From: CAYQDR01 sp964416315 | GTDB lineage: Bacteria > Methylomirabilota > Methylomirabilia > Rokubacteriales > DASRDR01 | DNA: 53,453 nucleotides | NCBI GenBank assembly: GCA_964416315.1 | Contig: CAYQDR010000017.1 | Span: forward strand, 1 to 53,453 | Reading direction: 5' to 3' | In this document: in pieces, positions 17,070-29,780 of the stretch | How the letters are laid out: the number at the start of each line of letters is the position of its first letter | Position numbering within the stretch: position 1 is the stretch's first letter | Position numbers and translations under genes: made by a program | The notes under the pieces: model-generated | Databases searched by the model: none | What the model was told of the DNA's origin: nothing | What the model saw: only the letters and a program-made list of their open reading frames with translations

Positions 17070-17336
17070 TCAGGAGCGCGCGGTCGGCTCTCCGCCGTCG
17101 AGCACCTCGCACGAGTAGTCCTCGACGACGGGGTTGGCCAGGAGCCGGCGGCACATCTCCTCGAGCCGCGCCTGAGCGCGCGCCCGGTCGCTCTCGTCCA
17201 GCGTGAGCTCCATGAGCTTCCCGACCCGGAGGTCGCGGACCTCGGGAAATCCGAGCCCCTCGAGCGCCTTCCGGATCGTCGCGCCCTGCGGGTCGAGCAC
17301 GCCCGACCGGAGCCGCACCACGATCCGTGCCCTCAC
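17070..17336 (-). CDS. purS: Phosphoribosylformylglycinamidine synthase subunit PurS
   Basis: Small subunit that bridges PurQ and PurL in the three-part FGAM synthase. The 88-residue protein carries the family pattern: RIVVRLRSGVLDPQGATIRK, LGFPEVRDLRVGKLMEL and MCRRLLANPVVEDYSCEV. The GTG at 17336 overlaps the purB stop as GTGA. Its frame is open further upstream inside purB, but the homologous part begins at this GTG. Confidence 0.95.
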   Translation of the reverse strand: MRARIVVRLRSGVLDPQGATIRKALEGLGFPEVRDLRVGKLMELTLDESDRARAQARLEEMCRRLLANPVVEDYSCEVLDGGEPTARS

Positions 17337-18640
17337 CCGGGGTCTCCGGCCAGACCCAGGCGCCGGAAGATCGCGTCCACGTGGCGGAGGTACCACGCCG
17401 GGTCGAAGCACGCCTTCAGGGCCTCAGGCGGGATCCGCCCGGCCAGCTCCGCGTCCTCCTGGAGGCACTCGAGGAACGCCCGCCGCTCGCGCCAGGCGCG
17501 CATCGCGTTCCGCTGGACGATCTCGTAGGCGGCCTGCCGGGGGAGCCCCCCCTCGGCGAGGGCGAGCAGCACGCGCTGGGAGTAGATGAGGCCGTAGGAG
17601 CGCTCGAGGTTCTCGCGCATCCGCTCGGCATCGACCGTCAGGCCCTCCAGGATCCGCGTCGTCTGGGCGAGGAGGTAGTCCAGCAGGATCGTCGCGTCCG
17701 GCAGAACGATCCGCTCGACCGAGGAGTGGCTGATGTCGCGCTCGTGCCAGAGGGCGATGTTCTCGAGCGCGGCCCCCGCGTGAGCGCGCAGCACCCGGAC
17801 GAGGCCCACCACCTGCTCGGAGGACACCGGGTTCCGCTTGTGGGGCATCGAGGACGACCCCTTCTGCCCCTCGCCGAACGGCTCCTCGAGCTCCAGGACC
17901 TCGGTGCGCTGGAGGCTCCGGACCTCGGTCGCGATCTTCTCGAGGCTCCCGCCGATGATCGCGCACGTGGCGACGAACTCGGCGTGCCGATCGCGCTGGA
18001 CGATCTGGGTCGAGACGGGCGCGGGCTCCAGCCTGAGCGCCCGGCAGACCTCGGCTTCGACCTCCGGCGCGACGTGCGCGAACGTCCCGACGGCGCCGGA
18101 GATCTTCCCGACCCGGACGGTCTCGCGGGCGCGCACGAGCCGCTCGCGATTTCGCCCTGCCTCCGCCCACCAGACCGCCACCTTGAGCCCGAACGTCGTC
18201 GGCTCGGCGTGGACGCCGTGCGTGCGCCCGACCATGAGCGTGTCCCGGTGGCCCTGGGCCAGGGCCCGGAGCGCTTCGCGGAGGCGGTCCAGACCGGCGA
18301 GGAGCCGGTCGGCCGCCTCGACGAGCTGGAGGGCCAGGGCCGTGTCCACGATGTCGGAGGAGGTCAACCCCAGGTGGACGAACCGCGAGTCTTCGCCGAT
18401 CGCCTCCTCGAGGTTCGTGAGGAACGCGATCACGTCGTGCCGGACGCGTCCCTCGATCTCGGCGATGCGGCGGGCGTCCACGCGCGCGCGCGCCCGGATC
18501 CGGGGCGCGGCCTCCCCCGGGATCACGCCCCGGCGCGCGTAGGCGTCGCAGACGGCCAGCTCGACCGCGAGCCACTTGGCGTACCTCGCCTCGTCAGTCC
18601 AGAGGGCCGCCATCTCCGGCCGGGTGTAGCGCGGAATCAC
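17333..18640 (-). CDS. purB: Adenylosuccinate lyase PurB
   Basis: Cleaves SAICAR and adenylosuccinate, releasing fumarate. The fumarase/aspartase-family signature GSSSMPHKRNP is present, along with GLTSSDIVDTALALQL, MVGRTHGVHAEPTTFG and a C-terminal helical domain. The protein has 435 residues. The GTG at 18640 was chosen because it gives the standard IPRYTRPEMAALWTDEARY N-terminus and has GGGAG nine bases upstream; the frame extends further upstream without homology. It is coupled to purS. Confidence 0.96.
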   Translation of the reverse strand: MIPRYTRPEMAALWTDEARYAKWLAVELAVCDAYARRGVIPGEAAPRIRARARVDARRIAEIEGRVRHDVIAFLTNLEEAIGEDSRFVHLGLTSSDIVDTALALQLVEAADRLLAGLDRLREALRALAQGHRDTLMVGRTHGVHAEPTTFGLKVAVWWAEAGRNRERLVRARETVRVGKISGAVGTFAHVAPEVEAEVCRALRLEPAPVSTQIVQRDRHAEFVATCAIIGGSLEKIATEVRSLQRTEVLELEEPFGEGQKGSSSMPHKRNPVSSEQVVGLVRVLRAHAGAALENIALWHERDISHSSVERIVLPDATILLDYLLAQTTRILEGLTVDAERMRENLERSYGLIYSQRVLLALAEGGLPRQAAYEIVQRNAMRAWRERRAFLECLQEDAELAGRIPPEALKACFDPAWYLRHVDAIFRRLGLAGDPG

Positions 18641-18659
18641 GCGGCAGGCTCCCGGAGGC

Positions 18660-19937
18660 TCACAGGACGAGGCTCGGCGGGACCCCCGGCTCCCGCCCCA
18701 CCGGGCCGAGGGCGACGAGCGAGAGCGGGGTCCCACCGAGGAGCCGGCCGACCAGGCCCTCGACCTCGGTGAGCGTCACCCGGTCCACGGCGGCGAGGAT
18801 CTCGTCCAGGCCGAAGTAGTGGCCGAAGTAGATCTCCTGCTTGGCGATTCGGGTCATGCGGCTCGAGGTGGACTCGAGCGAGAGCATGAGGCTCCCCTTG
18901 AGGTGATCCTTCGCCCGGGCCAGCTCCTCCGCCGTCACGCCTTCCCGCTTGAGCTTGCCGAGCTCCTCCAGAACGAGCCTGAGCACCTTGGGGAACTGCT
19001 CGCGCTCCGTCCCGGCGTAGACGTAGAAGAGCCCCGTGTCGCGAAACGCCGCGTTCCCCGAGTAGATGGAGTAGACGAGGCCCTGGCGCTCGCGCACCTC
19101 CTGGAACAGCCGCGAGGACATGCTGCCGCCCACGATCGTGTTCAGGAGGTAGAGGACGTACCGCTCGGGCGCGTCCTGCCGGAGACCCGGCCCGCCCAGG
19201 ACGAAGTGAACCTGCTCGAGCGGCTTGTCGATCAGGTCCACGCGGGGCGTGAGGACGGGCGGCTCGCCGTCGCGCGCGGGGCACCCTCGCTGGAAGTCCT
19301 GGAAGCGCTTGCCGAGGAGGTCCAGGAGCTGGTCGTGCTCGAGCCGGCCCGCGGCCGCGATCGTGATCCGCCCCGGGCAGTACTCCTCCGCGAAGTGGGC
19401 GAGGATCGTCTCGCGGCCGAGGCCCAGGACGATCTGCTTGTCACCCAGGATCGGCCGCCCCAGTGGATGCCCCGACCAGACCCGCTCCGCGAAGAGGTCG
19501 TGGATCAAGTCGTCGGGCGTGTCCTCCACCATCCGGAACTCCTGGAGGACCACGGTCTTCTCCCGCTCGATGTCGTCCGTCGCGAAGAGCGGGCGCAGCA
19601 GGATGTCCGACAGGAGGTCGGCGGCAAGGGGAAGGTGCAGGTCCAGGACCGTGACGTAGAAGCAGGTGTGCTCCTTGGTCGTGAAGGCATCCATCTGCCC
19701 CCCGACGGAGTCGACCGCCTTCGCGATCTCCTCCGCCGTCCGGGAATCGGTGCCTTTGAAGACCAGGTGCTCGATGAAGTGCGAGACGCCGCGGCGGGGG
19801 AACGGCTCGTGGCGACTGCCGGTGTCCACCCAGACCCCGATCGCCACCGAGCGCACGTGCGGGATCCGCTCGGTCACGAGCCGGATCCCGTTCGGGAGGA
19901 CGCTCTTCCGGAACTCGCCTTCCACGCTCGAGGTCAC
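18660..19937 (-). CDS. M16-family zinc peptidase (processing-protease-like)
   Basis: An insulinase/MPP-type metallopeptidase of 425 residues. The inverted zinc motif HxxEH is HFIEH at 53-57 (RRGVSHFIEHLVFKGT). A second half (VHFVLGGPGLRQDAPERYVL onwards) is the inactive M16 domain with the usual SRLFQEVRERQGLVYSIYS. There is no signal peptide, so it is probably cytoplasmic. It follows pnp, as M16 genes do in many bacteria. The start is a GTG at 19937; purB begins 20 bp after its stop. Confidence 0.93.
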   Translation of the reverse strand: MTSSVEGEFRKSVLPNGIRLVTERIPHVRSVAIGVWVDTGSRHEPFPRRGVSHFIEHLVFKGTDSRTAEEIAKAVDSVGGQMDAFTTKEHTCFYVTVLDLHLPLAADLLSDILLRPLFATDDIEREKTVVLQEFRMVEDTPDDLIHDLFAERVWSGHPLGRPILGDKQIVLGLGRETILAHFAEEYCPGRITIAAAGRLEHDQLLDLLGKRFQDFQRGCPARDGEPPVLTPRVDLIDKPLEQVHFVLGGPGLRQDAPERYVLYLLNTIVGGSMSSRLFQEVRERQGLVYSIYSGNAAFRDTGLFYVYAGTEREQFPKVLRLVLEELGKLKREGVTAEELARAKDHLKGSLMLSLESTSSRMTRIAKQEIYFGHYFGLDEILAAVDRVTLTEVEGLVGRLLGGTPLSLVALGPVGREPGVPPSLVL

Positions 19938-20004
19938 CTCTCGGCCATCGCTGCGCAGACCGCTCCCCGCTCGCCGATCCCCGGAAGAGCTCTGCCGAGC
20001 GGGC

Positions 20005-22233
<2,229 letters not shown>

Positions 22234-22354
22234 GTCAGGTGCCTATCCTCCGTCTTGCTGCCGCCACCACCGGGTGCGAACGGACGGCGGCGTCGGGCGA
22301 CTCGCCCGCCCCGGGAGGTCATCTCCCTCCCGGTCTTGCTGTGGTCCCGCCAGG

Positions 22355-22441
22355 GCGCTCCGACCGCGCGCTGCCCGCGTAGCCTCTCCTGGGAAGGTTC
22401 GGCCCCGCGAAGGAAAGGGGGGCGAAGCCCCCCTTCGAGGA
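22355..22441 (-). repeat. Composite palindromic intergenic element, diverged copy G
   Basis: Directly after rpsO. On the minus strand it shows the G-rich hairpin, then GGGGCCGAACCTTCCC, a GC palindrome region and GGTCGGAGCGC. This is the same order as copy B upstream of proS (GGGGGGCCGAACCTCCCCCC then TCGGAGCGC), but with many substitutions. Confidence 0.5.
22415..22435 (-). terminator. Stem-loop terminator candidate after rpsO
   Basis: Minus-strand stem GAAGGGGGGC / GCCCCCCTTTC with a TTC loop, nine base pairs, about 10 bp after the rpsO stop and followed by TTTCCTT. It may separate rpsO from pnp or act as an RNA-stability hairpin. Confidence 0.5.
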
Positions 22442-22443
22442 AT

Positions 22444-22713
22444 CTAGCGCCGGATCCCGAGCCTCTCAATGACCTGCCGGTACCGCTCGGCGTCCTTGCG
22501 CTTGAGGTACTCCAGGAGCCCGCGCCGCTTGCCGATCAGCTTGAGCAGGCCTCGCCGAGAGTGGTGATCCTTGGCGTGTGCCTTGAAGTGATCGGTCAGC
22601 CCGTTGATCCGCTCGGTGAGGAGCGCGATCTGGACCTCGGGAGAGCCGGTGTCGGAGCCGTGGAGCCGGTAACCCTCGATGAGGGCCTTCTTCCGCTCGG
22701 CGGGCAGGGGCAT
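22444..22713 (-). CDS. rpsO: Ribosomal protein S15
   Basis: The 89-residue 30S protein that binds the central domain of 16S rRNA. Family positions are clear: HGSDTGSPEVQIALLTERIN, LTDHFKAHAKDHHSRRGLL and KLIGKRRGLLEYLKRKD. GAGGAGG precedes the ATG at 22713. S15 often controls its own translation, and the leader here contains two hairpins, one next to the ribosome-binding site. Confidence 0.98.
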   Translation of the reverse strand: MPLPAERKKALIEGYRLHGSDTGSPEVQIALLTERINGLTDHFKAHAKDHHSRRGLLKLIGKRRGLLEYLKRKDAERYRQVIERLGIRR

Positions 22714-22726
22714 GCAGACCTCCTCG

Positions 22727-22773
22727 GGGGACGCTCCCCAATCGCCGCCCCTGATGCAAGCCCACTCTGCATC
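22727..22773 (-). promoter_or_regulatory. Hairpin leader of rpsO (possible S15 autoregulation)
   Basis: The leader holds a 6-bp stem GATGCA/TGCATC with a nine-base loop (22753-22773) and a second stem GGGGA/TCCCC with a GCG loop (22727-22739) that touches the GAGGAGG ribosome-binding site. Known S15 leaders use structures that trap the start region; this one is unproven. Confidence 0.35.
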
Positions 22774-22820
22774 GCTGGAGCGGTTCGCAAAACCCGCAAA
22801 ACAAGTCTAACAACGCGAGA

Positions 22821-22849
22821 ATCTTACCACGCGCCCCGCGGGCGCGCAA
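22821..22849 (-). promoter_or_regulatory. Candidate sigma70 promoter for rpsO-pnp
   Basis: Minus-strand TTGCGC (22844-22849), a 17-base spacer and TAAGAT (22821-22826), in an unusually AT-rich patch between ribF and rpsO, about 110 bp before the rpsO start. Confidence 0.5.
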
Positions 22850-22892
22850 GCTGCGCCCCCGGCGTTCGCGCCCCTCGCCGCCTTGGGCTCCC

Positions 22893-23855
22893 TCAGGGCG
22901 CGCGCGCCAGGAAGTCCCGGGCGATCCGGGCATCCTCGGCGATCCGCGCTCGGAGCGCCTCGACCGAGGGGAAGCGCATCTCCTCCCGGATGCGCGCGAG
23001 GAACGCCACCGTCAGGAGCCGGTCGTACAGGTCGGCCGTGACGTCCAGGAGGTGCGCCTCGACGGTCGGAGTCGTCTCGCCGAACGTCGGCCGCACGCCG
23101 ACGTTGACGACCGCCGGGGCCGACTCCCGGTCCCAGCCGGCACGCCCGGCGTAGACGCCCGAGGCGAGGGGCGGCGGCGCGACGGGCACGATGTTGGCGG
23201 TGGGGAAGCCGAGCGCCCGGCCCCGCTCGGCGCCGCGCACGACGCGGCCCCGGATCGAGTACGGGCGGCCGAGGAGCGTGGCCGCCCGGCGGACGTCGCC
23301 CTGGCGCAGGGCGTCGCGGACCGAGGTGGACGAGACGAGGACCCCGTCCACGGTCAACGGCGGGATCACGTGCACGCGGATCCCGAGCGGCGCCGCGACG
23401 GCCTGGAGGAGCTCGGGGTTCCCCCGCGCCCCCCGGCCGAACGTGTGGTTGAACCCGACGACCACCTCGCGGGCCTTGAGGAGTCCCACGAGAACCTCGC
23501 GGACGAACGCCTCGGCCTCGACGCGCGAGAACTCGAGCGTGAAGGGGATGACGAGCGTCACGTCCGGGCCGAGCGCCGCGATCTGCTCGAGCCGCTCCGG
23601 GAGCGGCAGGATCTCCGGGGGCGCCTCGGCGGGCCGCAGCACCGCGACGGGGTGGGGGTCGAAGGTGAGCGCGACGGCCGGGAGCCCGAGCGCGCGCCCG
23701 CGGGCGACGGCCGTCCGGATCACCTCCTGGTGGCCCAGGTGGATGCCGTCGAAGGTCCCCTGCGCCACCACGCTGGGCGGCGCCTCAGCGGGGTACTGCC
23801 CGAGGCCGCGGAGGATCCGCATGGAGGAGGCGGAGCGACCGGAGTCCGGCGACAC
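22893..23855 (-). CDS. ribF: Bifunctional riboflavin kinase / FAD synthetase RibF
   Basis: Makes FMN and then FAD from riboflavin. The N-terminal FMN adenylyltransferase half has VVAQGTFDGIHLGHQEVI and VVGFNHTFGRGARG with VSSTSVRDAL. The C-terminal riboflavin kinase half has RGRALGFPTANI and NVGVRPTFG. The length is 320 residues from a GTG at 23855, which has GGGGAGG close upstream and overlaps truB by 71 bases. An ATG at 23822 (MRILRGLGQYP) is an equally reasonable start but has a pyrimidine-rich upstream region. Confidence 0.93.
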   Translation of the reverse strand: MSPDSGRSASSMRILRGLGQYPAEAPPSVVAQGTFDGIHLGHQEVIRTAVARGRALGLPAVALTFDPHPVAVLRPAEAPPEILPLPERLEQIAALGPDVTLVIPFTLEFSRVEAEAFVREVLVGLLKAREVVVGFNHTFGRGARGNPELLQAVAAPLGIRVHVIPPLTVDGVLVSSTSVRDALRQGDVRRAATLLGRPYSIRGRVVRGAERGRALGFPTANIVPVAPPPLASGVYAGRAGWDRESAPAVVNVGVRPTFGETTPTVEAHLLDVTADLYDRLLTVAFLARIREEMRFPSVEALRARIAEDARIARDFLARAP

Positions 23856-24732
23856 TCGCCTCCCCGATCCCGATGAAGACGTCGCCGGCGTAGAGGCGGC
23901 AGGCGCCGGTCGGCCCCGCTGCCGACGGTGCGCCGAGCTCTCCGGGCGCCAGGCGTCCGCCGTGTCGGATGCGCTCCGCTCCGGCCTCTTCGAGCCGGAC
24001 GCCCGGGAGATGCGGGACCGCGCGGTCGGCCGGCAGGACGCGCGTCCGCAGGGTGGCCGGGTCGCCTTCGCGGACGAGGGCCCACGGGACGGCGTCCGCG
24101 AGCGAGAAGGGCCCCAGTCGCGTCCGCGTGAGGGCCTCCAGGCACGCCCCGCAGCCGAGCGCCTGGCCGAGGTCGGCCGCGACGCTCCGGATGTAGGTGC
24201 CCTTGCCGCACGCGACGCGGACCCGGAGGAGCGGCGGGGCCCACTCGAGGAGCTCGATCGCGTGGATACGCACGCGGCGCGGGGCGCGCGCCACTTCGAT
24301 CCCGGCGCGGGCCAGCTCGTGCAACCGCCGCCCCCCCGCGTGCAGCGCGGAGAACATCGGCGGCACCTGCTCGATCTCCCCCTCGAAGCGCGCGAGCGCC
24401 GCGCGGAGCGCCCCGGCGTCCAGCGGCGGCACCGGCCGCTCCGCCGTCACGCGGCCGGTCGCGTCGAGTGTGTCGGTCGAGCGGCCGAGCCGCACCGTCG
24501 CGACGTACTCCTTGTCCTGTGCCTGGAGGTACGGCGTGAGCTTCGTGGCCTCGCCCAGGAGAACGGGAAGGACACCCGTGGCCATCGGGTCCAGCGTGCC
24601 GCCGTGCCCCACCTTGGGCACGCGCAGAACCCGGCGGAGGTGCGCGACGACCTGGAACGAGGTGACGCCTCCCCCTTTCTCGACGGTGAGGAGGCCGTCC
24701 AGGGGCGCGCCCGGGTCGCCGGGAGCCGTCAT
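23785..24732 (-). CDS. truB: tRNA pseudouridine-55 synthase TruB
   Basis: Makes pseudouridine at position 55 in the T loop of tRNAs. GHGGTLDPMATGVLP contains catalytic Asp48. YVATVRLGRSTDTLDATG, PPMFSALHAGGRRLHELAR and VACGKGTYIRSVAADLG are family marks. The 315-residue length includes the C-terminal PUA-like part. The ATG at 24732 overlaps the nrnA stop as ATGA. The longer frame reaching 25728 is a shadow through nrnA. Confidence 0.95.
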   Translation of the reverse strand: MTAPGDPGAPLDGLLTVEKGGGVTSFQVVAHLRRVLRVPKVGHGGTLDPMATGVLPVLLGEATKLTPYLQAQDKEYVATVRLGRSTDTLDATGRVTAERPVPPLDAGALRAALARFEGEIEQVPPMFSALHAGGRRLHELARAGIEVARAPRRVRIHAIELLEWAPPLLRVRVACGKGTYIRSVAADLGQALGCGACLEALTRTRLGPFSLADAVPWALVREGDPATLRTRVLPADRAVPHLPGVRLEEAGAERIRHGGRLAPGELGAPSAAGPTGACRLYAGDVFIGIGEASVAGLRSLRLLHADPPRPRAVPR

Positions 24733-25697
24733 CGCGGCGCCGCCAGGGCGTCCCGGACGGCGTCGAGCACGAGTGCCCTCACCCGGGCGAGGTCTCCGGG
24801 CACCACCGCTCCCGCCGCGTTGGGATGCCCCCCGCCGCCGAACCGCGCCGCGATCCGGGCGACGTTCACCTCGCCCTTGGCCCGGAGACTCACCTTCACC
24901 TCGCCGGGCAGCTCCCGGAACAGCACGGCCACCTTCGCGGTACGGAGCGAGCGCGGGTAGGTGATGAAGTCCTCGGCCTGCAGAAGATCGGGGGACTCGG
25001 TCTGGTGGCGGTCGATGACCATCCAGGCGATGGTTCCCTCGGGGTTCGTCTCGACCTGCTGGAGGATCCGCCCGAGGAGGTGCAGGCCGAGGAGGTGACG
25101 CGTCTCGTAGAGCTGGATCGCGACGGCGGCCGGATCGGCCCCCGCCTCGACGAGATGGGCCGCGATCCGGAAGGTCGTGGGCGTCGTATTCGAATACCGG
25201 AAGGAGCCGGTATCGGTGACGATCGCGGTGTAGAGGTTGGTGGCGACCTCGCGCGTGAGCGGGAGACCCGCCGCCCCGAGCAGCTCGTACACCATCTCCC
25301 CCGTAGCCGACGCGGCCGGCTGGATCCAGTCCACGTCGCCGTAGCGGCGATTGTCGGCGTGGTGATCGATGTTCAGCACGCGCGTCCCCGGCTGCCGGCA
25401 CCCCTCGAGGAGGCCACCGACGCGCCGCTCGTCCGGGCAGTCCAGCGTGACGACCACGTCCCAACCCCCCTGGCCCTCCTTCCACTGCTGCACCTCGTCG
25501 GCACCGGGAAGCGACTGGAAGGGGTCGGGAACGGGATGGGCGCAGGCGAACGCCACCCGTCGGCCGGCCGCCCGGATGGCCAGGCCCAGGCCGAGCTGGG
25601 AGCCGAGCACGTCGCCGTCTGGATAGAGGTGCGCGAGGAGGAGGAAGCGCTGTCCCGAGCGGACGAGGTCGGTGACCTCGGCGGGAACCACGCTCAC
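24729..25697 (-). CDS. nrnA: DHH/DHHA1 phosphoesterase, NrnA-like (nanoRNase / pAp phosphatase)
   Basis: Degrades very short RNA oligonucleotides and may dephosphorylate pAp. Motifs: LLAHLYPDGDVLGS (motif I), VVTLDCPD, the diagnostic VLNIDHHADN, AIVTDTGSFRYSNT, and the DHHA1 glycine motif RFGGGGHPNAAGA near the C-terminus. The 322 residues are normal. Its place between rbfA and truB is the usual one in many bacteria. Motif I has Gly between the two Asp residues (PDGD), as in other NrnA proteins. Confidence 0.93.
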   Translation of the reverse strand: MSVVPAEVTDLVRSGQRFLLLAHLYPDGDVLGSQLGLGLAIRAAGRRVAFACAHPVPDPFQSLPGADEVQQWKEGQGGWDVVVTLDCPDERRVGGLLEGCRQPGTRVLNIDHHADNRRYGDVDWIQPAASATGEMVYELLGAAGLPLTREVATNLYTAIVTDTGSFRYSNTTPTTFRIAAHLVEAGADPAAVAIQLYETRHLLGLHLLGRILQQVETNPEGTIAWMVIDRHQTESPDLLQAEDFITYPRSLRTAKVAVLFRELPGEVKVSLRAKGEVNVARIAARFGGGGHPNAAGAVVPGDLARVRALVLDAVRDALAAPR

Positions 25698-25758
25698 GAG
25701 TCGACCCTACAGGAAGCGTGGCAGACATCGGCGGCGACGGGCATGGGCCCGGGCACGC

Positions 25759-26133
25759 TCACGGGTCGGGCTCCGGCTCCTTCGGCGTGGCCGCCCCGCG
25801 GAGCCCCTCGAGGACGCTCTGGATGTGGGCCGCGTGGGCCATCGAGCGATCGGCGTGGAAAGTGAGGTGCGGGACCGCCCGGATCCGGAGGCGGGGCCCC
25901 AGCCAGTTCCGGATGAACCCGCGGGCGCTGTCGAGCGCCGCGAGCGAGGCGCTCCACTCCTGCTCCGTCCCGAGCACGCTCACGTAGACCTTCGCGGTGC
26001 GGAGGTCTTTGGCCACCGCCACCTCCGTCACCGTGACGAACCCGAGGCGGGGATCTTTCAGCTCACGCTGCAGGAGGTACGAGATCTCCTCCTTGATCAG
26101 CTGGTTCACCCGGTCGAGCCGCTTCCCCTGCAT
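25759..26133 (-). CDS. rbfA: Ribosome-binding factor A
   Basis: A 30S assembly factor with a KH-like fold. The 124-residue protein shows KRLDRVNQLIKEEISYLLQR, DPRLGFVTVTEVAVAKDLRT, AKVYVSVLG and RIRAVPHLTFHADRS, all standard. The ATG at 26133 follows the DUF503 stop by 30 bp. The acidic-proline tail (ATPKEPEPDP) is not conserved. Confidence 0.95.
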   Translation of the reverse strand: MQGKRLDRVNQLIKEEISYLLQRELKDPRLGFVTVTEVAVAKDLRTAKVYVSVLGTEQEWSASLAALDSARGFIRNWLGPRLRIRAVPHLTFHADRSMAHAAHIQSVLEGLRGAATPKEPEPDP

Positions 26134-26163
26134 GGTGCACCGCTCCGGTCTCTTGCCGACTCC

Positions 26164-26448
26164 TCACAGCACCTCAACCCGCACGTCGATGACGGCGCCG
26201 TCGGAGAGCGACTCGATCAGGTTCACCGCCTTCGAGACGACCTCGTTCGCGAGCCGCGAGTCGTTCGCGACGCACGCGACCGCGAGCGTCGCCCGTTGCC
26301 AGAGGTCTTCGTGATCCACCTCGGCGACCGACACGTTGAAGCGGTGCTTCACCTTCTCCTTGAGCCCCTTCAGCACGTGTCGCTTGCCCTTGAGCGATTC
26401 CACTCCCGGGAAGTGCAGCTCGACGAGGCCCAGCGCGACTCTCACCAC
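26164..26448 (-). CDS. DUF503 / YlxP family protein
   Basis: A 94-residue protein of the family usually found between infB and rbfA. Its signature is visible: LVELHFPGVESLKGKRHVLKG, KHRFNVSVAEVDHEDLWQRA and ACVANDSRLANEV. The biochemical role is unknown, though genomic context ties it to translation initiation or ribosome assembly. The start is a GTG at 26448. A 244-bp non-coding stretch with short repeats separates it from infB. Confidence 0.92.
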   Translation of the reverse strand: MVRVALGLVELHFPGVESLKGKRHVLKGLKEKVKHRFNVSVAEVDHEDLWQRATLAVACVANDSRLANEVVSKAVNLIESLSDGAVIDVRVEVL

Positions 26449-26508
26449 ACCCGATGCTCCTAGCCGGGTCGAGACCCGAGCAGATCCCGCGGGAGGGGCG
26501 GGACGCCC

Positions 26509-26653
26509 GCGAGGCCGCAGGCCGAGCGCGTCCCGGCGAGATCAAGGACGCAGGCCCGAGGCGCCCGGAGGCGTATGCCGCATACGTCGAGGAGCGCCGA
26601 GGGCCCCAAAGGCCGCCGCGGATCGAGGGCCGCAGGCCCGAGACGCGCCGGCC
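26509..26653. repeat. Cluster of short GC-rich repeats between infB and DUF503
   Basis: Three imperfect copies of a 25-30 base motif: around 26509-26540 (GAGGCCGCAGGCCGAGCGCG), 26539-26571 (AAGGACGCAGGCCCGAGGCG) and 26621-26653 (GAGGGCCGCAGGCCCGAGAC). A 15-base hairpin CGTATG-CCG-CATACG sits at 26572-26586. I see no gene, promoter or classic terminator in this gap. Confidence 0.5.
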
Positions 26654-26692
26654 GAAATAGACGACGCCGAGATGCGACGGGGATCGGCACGG

Positions 26693-29371
<2,679 letters not shown>

Positions 29372-29372
29372 G

Positions 29373-29780
29373 TCAGCGACTCCCTCCCACTCCTAGCCGG
29401 CCCGTCGGCCGCCTCCCGTCACCGCTCTCTCCATGACTCCCGACCCCCACCCCGACGCCAGTGGGATCACCCTCGCGGCCGGCCCTCAGGAGGGCCCGCA
29501 CGCGCTCGACGGTCTCGGGCGTGAGTACGGCCGGGCGCCGGAACAGCTGCCCCCACCGCCCCCGCCGCACCGCCTCGTCCAGACAGCGCTCGTCCCGGCA
29601 GAGGTAAGCCCCGCGCCCCCCCGCGCGGCGGTCCGGGTCCGCCCGGACGTCCCCCGCGGCCGTCCGCGCGAGTCGGAGGAGCGACCCCTGCGCGCCCACC
29701 CGCCGGCAGCCGACGCAGGTGCGCTGCGGGGAGCGTCCCGGAGCATCCACGCGCCGGATCGCGGCCCGCGCCGCCGTCAC
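29373..29780 (-). CDS. YlxR / RnpM family RNA-binding protein
   Basis: A 135-residue protein whose first 90 residues are the YlxR domain: RTCVGCRRVGAQGSLLRLAR with Cys22 and Cys25, then GGRGAYLCRDERCLDEAVRR. Family members bind RNA, and the Bacillus protein was reported to modulate RNase P. The glycine-rich tail is not conserved. The GTG at 29780 overlaps the nusA stop as GTGA. The nusA-ylxR-infB order is the standard one. Confidence 0.92.
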   Translation of the reverse strand: MTAARAAIRRVDAPGRSPQRTCVGCRRVGAQGSLLRLARTAAGDVRADPDRRAGGRGAYLCRDERCLDEAVRRGRWGQLFRRPAVLTPETVERVRALLRAGREGDPTGVGVGVGSHGESGDGRRPTGRLGVGGSR

